NCBI RefSeq assembly: GCF_017948265.1
Contig: NZ_CP072852.1
Location: forward strand, 806,001-870,000
From: Rhodoferax sp. PAMC 29310
GTDB taxonomy: Bacteria > Pseudomonadota > Gammaproteobacteria > Burkholderiales > Burkholderiaceae_C
DNA: 64,000 nucleotides
Direction: 5' to 3'
Part shown: positions 58,154 to 64,000 of the stretch, one piece after another
Position numbering within the stretch: position 1 is the stretch's first letter
How the letters are laid out: every line of letters starts with the position of its first letter
The notes under the pieces: model-generated
Seen by the model: only the letters and a program-made list of their open reading frames with translations
Database searches by the model: none
Told to the model about the DNA's origin: nothing
Position numbers and translations under genes: made by a program

Positions 58154-59667
58154 GGTTTATTGATTATCCCCATTTTCGTTGTAATCCGGTTTGCCAGCGC
58201 CCCCAGTCGACCGACTCGACCACTCAGATTGATGATTTTTGAAATTCTTCCAAACGAATAAACGGCAAAGAGCATGGAACCCACCAACGACGCCAAAGGT
58301 CCAAACCAGAATTTAACGCTAATGATAAAAACCAATATACAAATACAAAATATGCTGACCAGCAGCGTTGCCACTTGCGAGGTCCACAAGAATCCGATTC
58401 GTCGATTCGCCAGCATGAACACTATAGGCAAATAAACCATGTAAGAGATTAAAAATGCGATGCCTGTTGCTTGCAGTCCGATCACTGAGGTAAAGACAGC
58501 AATCAGCCCACCCATCAAAATCAAAACCAATGATTCTGTCCAAAAGAACGTCGCCCCTGCGCCGGCCGCGACAATCACAAAGCCCAATGGCCAACTCGCC
58601 ACCTTAAGTACATCGCCTAACACCTGCCAGCGCAACACGGCTACAGCGGGGGAAAAGTCTGACGAATACAAAAGTTGAATCACCCAAGGAGCCACGCCAA
58701 TCACGGCGATGAATATAGGCGCGCTGAGCAACAGCGATATTTCTGTTTGTTCATTAACCAAGCGGGTTGCTGCCAATTTGTCAGCCATCACACCCGCCAA
58801 GCGGGGGTAATAGTCAGCACCCATGGCCGCCAAAACAAATCCGATGTACTGCATTGATATGGTCCAGGCCGCTTGAAAGTGACCTAACGACTCTGCTCCC
58901 AACGTTTGCCCCACCTCCACACGCATCCATAGTTGAACCAATGACCCCACCAACCCAGCCCCCATAAAAGGGACCCCCAGACGCAAGAAAGTTCGCCACT
59001 GCTGCGCCACCGCGTCAAAGGAAACAGACTCAACGGTCACTTTGGGCACACGCCCTACAAACCAGTATCCCAGTACAAAATTGACCAACGGACCGGCCAC
59101 CACAAAGGCAAGCAGCCCGGCCTGCTTCCACTGCCAAAGCACGGCCATACCGAGTACAGTGTTCAACACGGCCCCCAACACACTTAGTAGGGCCATGTCG
59201 CCCATGCGGCGCATGCCTTGCAGCAATGCCGTCTGCAATGACGCTGCCACCGATAAAGCAACCCCGAGGGCCAACCAGCCGACATCGCCGGCGTAACTCA
59301 CCCCACCCAAGACCTTAATCGCCAACACCTCGCGCAAAGACCACACCGCCAACGCCCCTGCACCCGCCAATATCCAGACACCCAAAGAGAGGGACCGCCG
59401 CACCACAGCAAGCGTTTGTGCATCTTCTTTGCTCAAGGCCTCTGCAACCTGACGCGTAGCGACTGTCCCGACACCCATAGAGGCCAGGGTTGAGGCTGTC
59501 GCCAGCAAAACACTGTAAAGGCTGACAAGACCGATGCCAGCTGGCCCAAGCCACAGGGCTACAAATTTGATACGTACCAGACCGATCAAAATGTTAATGA
59601 CTGATGCCCCTCCAATGATGGAAGAACTTTTAAGAATACGCCGGTACGACGCAGCTTGTTCAGACAC
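58150..59667 (-). CDS. wzx: oligosaccharide flippase (second Wzx, WzxE-like)
   Basis: A 505-residue membrane protein with about 12-14 helices: SSSIIGGASVINILIGLVRI, KFVALWLGPAGIGLVSLYSV, and LGAESLGHFQAAWTISMQYI with GADYYPRLAGV, the pattern of WzxE/O-antigen translocases. It starts with GTG at 59667, two bases after the fdtB stop. It differs clearly from the flippase at 33674, so the locus encodes two unrelated export steps. WzxE-type proteins carry Fuc4NAc/Fuc3NAc-like repeat units in enterics, and the Fuc3NAc genes here are directly upstream. Confidence 0.9.
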   Translation of the reverse strand: MSEQAASYRRILKSSSIIGGASVINILIGLVRIKFVALWLGPAGIGLVSLYSVLLATASTLASMGVGTVATRQVAEALSKEDAQTLAVVRRSLSLGVWILAGAGALAVWSLREVLAIKVLGGVSYAGDVGWLALGVALSVAASLQTALLQGMRRMGDMALLSVLGAVLNTVLGMAVLWQWKQAGLLAFVVAGPLVNFVLGYWFVGRVPKVTVESVSFDAVAQQWRTFLRLGVPFMGAGLVGSLVQLWMRVEVGQTLGAESLGHFQAAWTISMQYIGFVLAAMGADYYPRLAGVMADKLAATRLVNEQTEISLLLSAPIFIAVIGVAPWVIQLLYSSDFSPAVAVLRWQVLGDVLKVASWPLGFVIVAAGAGATFFWTESLVLILMGGLIAVFTSVIGLQATGIAFLISYMVYLPIVFMLANRRIGFLWTSQVATLLVSIFCICILVFIISVKFWFGPLASLVGSMLFAVYSFGRISKIINLSGRVGRLGALANRITTKMGIINKP

Positions 59668-59669
59668 GA

Positions 59670-60767
59670 CTAGGCCAAGGCTTTCACCGCAGTCACCACG
59701 GCGTCAAGGGATGCCTCGTTCAACTGCGGCCCTATTGGCAAGCTCAGACACTGATTTGCAATCCGCTCTGCCAAGGGGAATTGGCCCTTGACAAAGCCGG
59801 CACTGGCATACGCCTGCTGCAAATGCGGCGCAATGGGGTAGTGAATCAACGTCCCCACGCCAGAGCGTGCCAATGCGTTTTGCAAAGCATCGCGCCGAGG
59901 GTGTTGCACCACATATAGATGCCAGGCTGGTTCAGCCCAGATCGGCACAAAGGGTAGAGTCAGACCGGAACCGGTCAAACCTTGTTGATATCGGGCTGCA
60001 ATGCCACTACGGCGGGCGTTCCATTCATCCAGATGCGCCAGCTTTACGCGCAGGATCGCGGCTTGCAGTGGGTCCAAGCGGCTGTTGTAGCCTTTGATTT
60101 CATTGACATATTTCACCCGCGAGCCGTAGTTGCGCAGCACGCCAATGCGATCTGCCAACTGCGCATCGCTGGTCGTAATTGCCCCCCCGTCGCCCATGGC
60201 CCCCAAGTTCTTACCTGGGTAAAAACTCCAGGCCACCATATCTCCATGACAGCCCAAGCGCGTGCCTTTGTATCGTGCGCCGTGGGCCTGCGCCGCGTCT
60301 TCCAATACACGAAGGCTGTACTTGCGTGCTATAGGCAGAATAGCGTCCATATCGGCGGGCTGCCCGTATAGATGCACAGGGAGAATAACTTTTGTCCGCG
60401 AAGTAATCGCCGATTCAATGCGGGTAGGGTCAATGTTGTATGTCCGCGCATCAGGCTCCACTGGCACTGGCGTGGCACCACATTGACTCACCGCCAACCA
60501 AGTGGCGATGTAGGTATTGCTGGGAACGATGACCTCGTCCCCTGGCCCTACGTCCATGGCCCGCAATGCCAGGTGCAATGCATCCAGGCCATTTGCAACT
60601 CCGATGGCGTGCTCTGCTCCGCAGTACCTGGCAAACTCCCCTTCAAACGCCTCGACTTCCGGCCCCCCGATGTAGTAACCAGACGCCAATGATCGCGCAA
60701 CGGCTGCGTCAATCTCGGTTTGCAGTTCGCGGTAGGCCGCACTCAAGTCTAAAAACGGAACACTCAT
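59670..60767 (-). CDS. fdtB: dTDP-3-keto-6-deoxyhexose aminotransferase (FdtB-like)
   Basis: A 365-residue DegT-family PLP aminotransferase. [20 protein letters not shown] starts it, then [54 protein letters not shown] and the PLP lysine in [17 protein letters not shown]. The sequence and the preceding ketoisomerase gene identify FdtB, which aminates C3 of dTDP-3-keto-6-deoxygalactose. It overlaps fdtA by four bases (ATGA). Confidence 0.9.
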   Translation of the reverse strand: MSVPFLDLSAAYRELQTEIDAAVARSLASGYYIGGPEVEAFEGEFARYCGAEHAIGVANGLDALHLALRAMDVGPGDEVIVPSNTYIATWLAVSQCGATPVPVEPDARTYNIDPTRIESAITSRTKVILPVHLYGQPADMDAILPIARKYSLRVLEDAAQAHGARYKGTRLGCHGDMVAWSFYPGKNLGAMGDGGAITTSDAQLADRIGVLRNYGSRVKYVNEIKGYNSRLDPLQAAILRVKLAHLDEWNARRSGIAARYQQGLTGSGLTLPFVPIWAEPAWHLYVVQHPRRDALQNALARSGVGTLIHYPIAPHLQQAYASAGFVKGQFPLAERIANQCLSLPIGPQLNEASLDAVVTAVKALA

Positions 60768-61180
60768 AACTTAGCCCGATCAAGCATGAATTCGCTGTAG
60801 TCGCGGTAATAGTCATCTTCGTCGTATCTGTTTGAAGCCAGGACCATGCAGACAGAGCCGGATGAAAAATTATCCAACTCGCGCCAGATCATCGGACAGA
60901 CATACAGGCCGTTGTACGATCGACTAAGATGCACGCGTTTTTTGTTGGCACCGTCATCCAGAACGACATCAAAGCTGCCTGACATCGCAATAATGAGCTG
61001 GTGTAGCCCTTTGTGGGCATGACCACCTCGCTCGGCCCCACCTGGCACGTCGTAGAGGTAATAGACACGTTGGATGTCAAAAGGGATTTGCTTTCCCCCT
61101 TCGACAAAGGTCAGATTGCCACGGGGGTCAGTGATTTTGGGTAGTTCGATTGTTTTGCAGGCGTCGATGTTGAAAATCAT
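60764..61180 (-). CDS. fdtA: dTDP-4-keto-6-deoxyglucose 3,4-ketoisomerase (FdtA)
   Basis: A 138-residue cupin-fold isomerase. [40 protein letters not shown] with [16 protein letters not shown], and [20 protein letters not shown] are the FdtA/TylM3-type motifs. It moves the keto group from C4 to C3 of dTDP-4-keto-6-deoxy-D-glucose, giving the galacto product for FdtB. The dTDP-glucose genes rmlA and rmlB needed upstream are not in the window. Confidence 0.92.
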   Translation of the reverse strand: MIFNIDACKTIELPKITDPRGNLTFVEGGKQIPFDIQRVYYLYDVPGGAERGGHAHKGLHQLIIAMSGSFDVVLDDGANKKRVHLSRSYNGLYVCPMIWRELDNFSSGSVCMVLASNRYDEDDYYRDYSEFMLDRAKL

Positions 61181-61199
61181 TGGGGTCCCTCGCGTTTCT

Positions 61200-61658
61200 T
61201 TAGATCAATACTTTGGCTGGGTTGCCCACAACTGTGGTACCTGGCTGCACGTCTTTAGTAACCACTGAGCCTGCACCCACGATGGCACCTACACCAATTG
61301 TTACCCCGGGCAACAAGGTCGCGCCGCCGCCGATGCTGGCACCGGACTCGATACGTGTCGACAGCCGAGTGAAGTTCACGTTTCCGCTTTGTGGATTTTT
61401 GTCGTTGGTAAAGGTAACGTTGGGGCCGATGAAAACGTCACTACCGACGCGAAGACCATCCCACAACTGTGTACCGCTCTTGACCGTAACCCGATCACCG
61501 ATGACCACGTCATTTTCAATCAAACAGTGGGAGCAGATGTTGCAGTCTTGACCAATTCTTGCGCCAGCAAGCACCACAACAAATTGCCAGATACGAGTAT
61601 TTTCGCCAACAGCGTTTGATTGAACATCTGAGAGGGTGTGAATGAAGGGCTTGGTCAT
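61200..61658 (-). CDS. fdtC: hexapeptide-repeat N-acetyltransferase (FdtC-like)
   Basis: A 152-residue left-handed beta-helix acetyltransferase. [20 protein letters not shown] begins it, [20 protein letters not shown] and [20 protein letters not shown] follow, then [20 protein letters not shown] and [10 protein letters not shown]. With FdtA and FdtB directly downstream in transcription order, it should acetylate dTDP-3-amino-3,6-dideoxy-galactose to dTDP-Fuc3NAc using acetyl-CoA. It is the first gene of the minus-strand locus. The 143-base gap upstream shows no confident promoter. Confidence 0.85.
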   Translation of the reverse strand: MTKPFIHTLSDVQSNAVGENTRIWQFVVVLAGARIGQDCNICSHCLIENDVVIGDRVTVKSGTQLWDGLRVGSDVFIGPNVTFTNDKNPQSGNVNFTRLSTRIESGASIGGGATLLPGVTIGVGAIVGAGSVVTKDVQPGTTVVGNPAKVLI

Positions 61659-61801
61659 ATTGTGATTGCCATGTCAATAATCTTAGTTAGCTTCGAGCGG
61701 GACTTCTGTGCCAATCTATTGGATCGTCTTTCGATGCTGGCTCGTATCATTCCAGGCACCACATTAGGAGCGTGAAAGTTTACTAATTTTTGGCGTATGG
61801 C

Positions 61802-63760
61802 TCACCCCGCCAAGGCCTCAATTTCTCCAGACAGTGCCAGCCACTTTTCTTCCAACTTCTGCAATTCCTCGTTCACCGTGCTCAACCGCTTGCCCAATTC
61901 CGCAATCTCGGCGGGGGGGGGCGTTTTGCACAGGTGAGCTTCCAAGGAGGCGCCTTCGGTGTTGAGTTCGGCCATTTTGGCCTCGATCTCTTCCAGTTTG
62001 CGTTTGAGCGAGCCTGAGGGTGCGGGTTTGGCCTTCGTTTTGGCTTGCGCGGCGGCTTCAGCTTGGGCTTTCCGTTCGGCTTTGGCGGCGGCGCTGTTGG
62101 CCTCTTTGATGGCTTCGCGTTGGCGTTTGGCTTCGTCCAGCAGGTAGCGCTGGTAGTCGTCGAGGTCGCCGTCGAAGGGTTCGACGCCGCCGCGGGAGAC
62201 CATCCAGAATTCGTCGCACACGGCGCGCAGCAGGGCGCGGTCGTGGCTGACCAGCATCACGGTGCCTTCAAATTCATTCAGCGCCATGGCCAGTGCTTCA
62301 CGGGTAGCCAAGTCCAGGTGGTTGGTGGGCTCGTCAAGCAGCAGCAGGTTGGGGCGCTGCCAGACGATCATGCACAGCACCAGGCGGGCTTTTTCACCAC
62401 CGCTCATGCTGCCCACGGCTTGCTTGACCATGTCGCCACCGAAGTTGAAGGTGCCCAGGAAGCTGCGCAGGTCTTGTTCGCGGGTGGCTTGGCCGGCGAT
62501 TTTTCCGGCAGCCGTCAACTCCTTGACGAGGCGGATCATGTGCTCCAGCGGGGTGTCCGCAGGGCGCAGCACGTCCAACTCTTGCTGGGCAAAGTAACCA
62601 ATGTTGAGGCCTTTGCCCTCGGTCATTTCGCCGCCAATGGCTTGCAAATCACGCGCCACGGTCTTGACCAGGGTGGATTTGCCCTGACCATTGGCACCCA
62701 GAATACCGATGCGCTGACCGGCCAGCACCGATTTGCTGACGTTTTGAACGATGACGGTGGGCGGCGTGCCCTCTGGCGCATCTTCTGGCGCGGGGTAGCC
62801 AAAGCTCACGCCCTGCATGGACAGCATGGGGTTGGGCAAATTGGCGGGTTCTTTGAACTCGAAGGTGAAGTCGGCGTCGGCCAGCAAGGGCGCGATTTTC
62901 TCCATGCGGTCCAGCGCTTTGACCCGGCTTTGAGCCTGCTTGGCCTTGCTGGCCTTGGCCTTGAAGCGGGCGATGAACTTTTGCAGGTGGGCAATTTTGT
63001 CTTGCTGCTTGGAGAATGCGTTTTGTTGCAGCTCCATCTGCTCGGCGCGCATGTCTTCAAACTTGCTGTAGTTGCCGCCGTAGCGCACCAGTTTTCCCGC
63101 GTCAATGTGCAGTGTCACGGTGGTGACGGCATCCAAAAATTCCCGGTCGTGGCTGATGACGACCATGGTTCCTTCATATCGTTTGAGCCAAGCCTCCAGC
63201 CAAACCAGTGCGTCCAGGTCCAAGTGGTTGGTGGGCTCGTCCAGCAAAAGCAGGTCAGAGGGGCACATCAGCGCGCGGGCCAGCTGCAGGCGCATGCGCC
63301 AGCCGCCGGAAAAGCTGTTCACCGGGTTGGTGAGTTCGGTGGTTTTGAAACCCAAGCCCAAAATCAGGGCTTGGGCGCGGGCGGGCGCGTCGTGGGCGCC
63401 GGCATCTTGCAGGGCCATGTAAGCGTGGGCCATGCGGTCATAGTCGTCGGTGGCCTCTGACGCGGTGACTTCCTGCTGTGCTGCCAGCAAGTTGGTGTCG
63501 CCCTCGACCACGAAGTCTGTGGCGGACTGGTCCGTTTCCGGCATGTCCTGCGAGACCTGGCCCATTCGCCATTGGGTCGGAATGTAGTACTCACCCGCGT
63601 CTTCGTGCAGATTGCCATTGAGCAAGGCAAACAAAGAAGACTTACCTGCGCCATTGCGTCCCACCAGCCCGACTTTTTCTCCGGGGTTCATGGTGACGGT
63701 TGCGCCGTCCAATAAGACTTTGGCGCTGCGGCGAAGGGTGACGTTTTTAAGAGTAATCAA
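61802..63760 (-). CDS. ABC-F family ATPase (YheS-like)
   Basis: A 652-residue soluble protein with two ABC domains and no membrane segment. Walker A motifs are LVGRNGAGKSSLFALL and ILGANGQGKSTLVKTV. Signature motifs are FSGGWRMRLQLARAL and SMSGGEKARLVLCMIV, and both Walker B regions read LLLLDEPTNHLDL. The linker FIARFKAKASKAKQAQSRVK is the ABC-F P-site tRNA interaction motif region. The C-terminus is a Lys/Ala/Glu-rich coiled coil. Sequence and length fit YheS, a ribosome-associated translation factor. It begins the housekeeping stretch beyond the polysaccharide locus. Confidence 0.93.
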   Translation of the reverse strand: MITLKNVTLRRSAKVLLDGATVTMNPGEKVGLVGRNGAGKSSLFALLNGNLHEDAGEYYIPTQWRMGQVSQDMPETDQSATDFVVEGDTNLLAAQQEVTASEATDDYDRMAHAYMALQDAGAHDAPARAQALILGLGFKTTELTNPVNSFSGGWRMRLQLARALMCPSDLLLLDEPTNHLDLDALVWLEAWLKRYEGTMVVISHDREFLDAVTTVTLHIDAGKLVRYGGNYSKFEDMRAEQMELQQNAFSKQQDKIAHLQKFIARFKAKASKAKQAQSRVKALDRMEKIAPLLADADFTFEFKEPANLPNPMLSMQGVSFGYPAPEDAPEGTPPTVIVQNVSKSVLAGQRIGILGANGQGKSTLVKTVARDLQAIGGEMTEGKGLNIGYFAQQELDVLRPADTPLEHMIRLVKELTAAGKIAGQATREQDLRSFLGTFNFGGDMVKQAVGSMSGGEKARLVLCMIVWQRPNLLLLDEPTNHLDLATREALAMALNEFEGTVMLVSHDRALLRAVCDEFWMVSRGGVEPFDGDLDDYQRYLLDEAKRQREAIKEANSAAAKAERKAQAEAAAQAKTKAKPAPSGSLKRKLEEIEAKMAELNTEGASLEAHLCKTPPPAEIAELGKRLSTVNEELQKLEEKWLALSGEIEALAG

Positions 63761-63830
63761 GGGAATCGTTTCAGTTAGAGAGGGTGAGGGGCGGTCGGTG
63801 CCACTGCGGTAAGTCGATTGCTGCTGGCGT

Positions 63831-64000
63831 TCAAATCTTCAGCAGCTCGGCACGGGTCAACACCAGTACTTGGGCATCGCCCGCGCTGGTGTCTAGCCAA
63901 ATAGGGGCCAGTTTGGGGAAGGCAGCTTCAAAGTTGGCTTGTTCGTTGCCGATCTCCAGCACCAGAATTGCTTTTTCGGTCATCTGGGCGGGTGCTTGGC
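63831..64000 (-). CDS. prmB: ribosomal protein uL3 glutamine methyltransferase PrmB, 3' end
   Basis: Only the last 55 codons are in the window. They read ILVLEIGNEQANFEAAFPKL, then APIWLDTSAGDAQVLVLTRA and ELLKI before the stop. The EIGNE...AAFP...W-x-TSAGD...LLTR pattern is the C-terminal end of PrmB, which N5-methylates the conserved glutamine of ribosomal protein L3. The SAM and NPPY motifs lie outside the window. It is transcribed towards the ABC-F gene, 70 bases upstream of it. Confidence 0.8.
   Translation of the reverse strand, partial: QAPAQMTEKAILVLEIGNEQANFEAAFPKLAPIWLDTSAGDAQVLVLTRAELLKI

Noticed and set aside
62045..63460. Long plus-strand open frame of about 470 codons opposite the ABC-F gene
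   Set aside because: It is antisense to a gene with intact Walker and signature motifs. Its translation is low-complexity (G, V, Q, H rich) with no ribosome site or family pattern, so it is a composition shadow.

Overview
The window reads as chromosome of a Betaproteobacterium, most likely a Comamonadaceae member of the Rhodoferax/Polaromonas type. The grounds are a moderately high GC content, a phaC-phaA-phaB polyhydroxybutyrate operon, Comamonadaceae-like protein sequences throughout, and an interspersed intergenic repeat of a kind I recall from that family. No tRNA, rRNA, CRISPR array, phage or transposase gene was seen.

Positions 1-21.2 kb are mostly housekeeping. They hold the start of a PLP sulfhydrylase, a CBS protein, a cupin, aroC, aroQ, arfB, a YhgE/Pip membrane protein, a YpfH-like hydrolase that lacks its nucleophilic serine, a TPR-GGDEF diguanylate cyclase, dinG, an EcsC protein, a DnaQ/GIY-YIG fusion nuclease, a zinc-ribbon Nudix enzyme, a fumarylacetoacetase-family enzyme, a monooxygenase-like small protein, ycaO, pgeF and the pha operon.

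Positions 21.3-26.0 kb (+ strand) hold a module related to E. coli yjbEFGH/gfcABCD, an exopolysaccharide and group 4 capsule secretion system. It comprises a small secreted Gly-Ala repeat protein, a lipoprotein, and a 1230-residue protein fusing GfcC, a YjbH outer-membrane domain and a PAP2 phosphatase. I consider this three-part fusion the most unusual gene here.

Positions 26.2-61.7 kb (- strand, about 35 kb with many 1-17 bp overlaps) form one large Wzx/Wzy-type surface polysaccharide locus. Sugar supply includes Fuc3NAc (fdtA, fdtB, fdtC), L-FucNAc (fnlA, fnlB, fnlC), a WbpM-type dehydratase with a WbpV-like reductase (QuiNAc-type sugar), and a TviB/WbpO dehydrogenase with a WbpP epimerase, which with an asparagine-synthetase-like amidotransferase may give an amidated HexNAcA. 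Assembly genes are eight glycosyltransferases, two flippases, one polymerase, a PglC-type initiating transferase, a second MraY/WecA-type initiator broken by a frameshift, Wzz, and a large SLBB-domain Wza. Two nucleotidyltransferase/HEPN toxin-antitoxin-like pairs sit inside the L-FucNAc part of the locus. AT-rich glycosyltransferase and polymerase genes and a MITE-like element point to assembly by transfer.

Positions 61.8-64.0 kb return to housekeeping: a YheS-like ABC-F ATPase and the 3' end of prmB.

The likely theme is envelope polysaccharide made at the inner membrane (initiation, Wzx, Wzy, Wzz), exported through Wza and the YjbH/Gfc system, next to carbon storage and a c-di-GMP enzyme. 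All assignments come from reading motifs. No database search was run.
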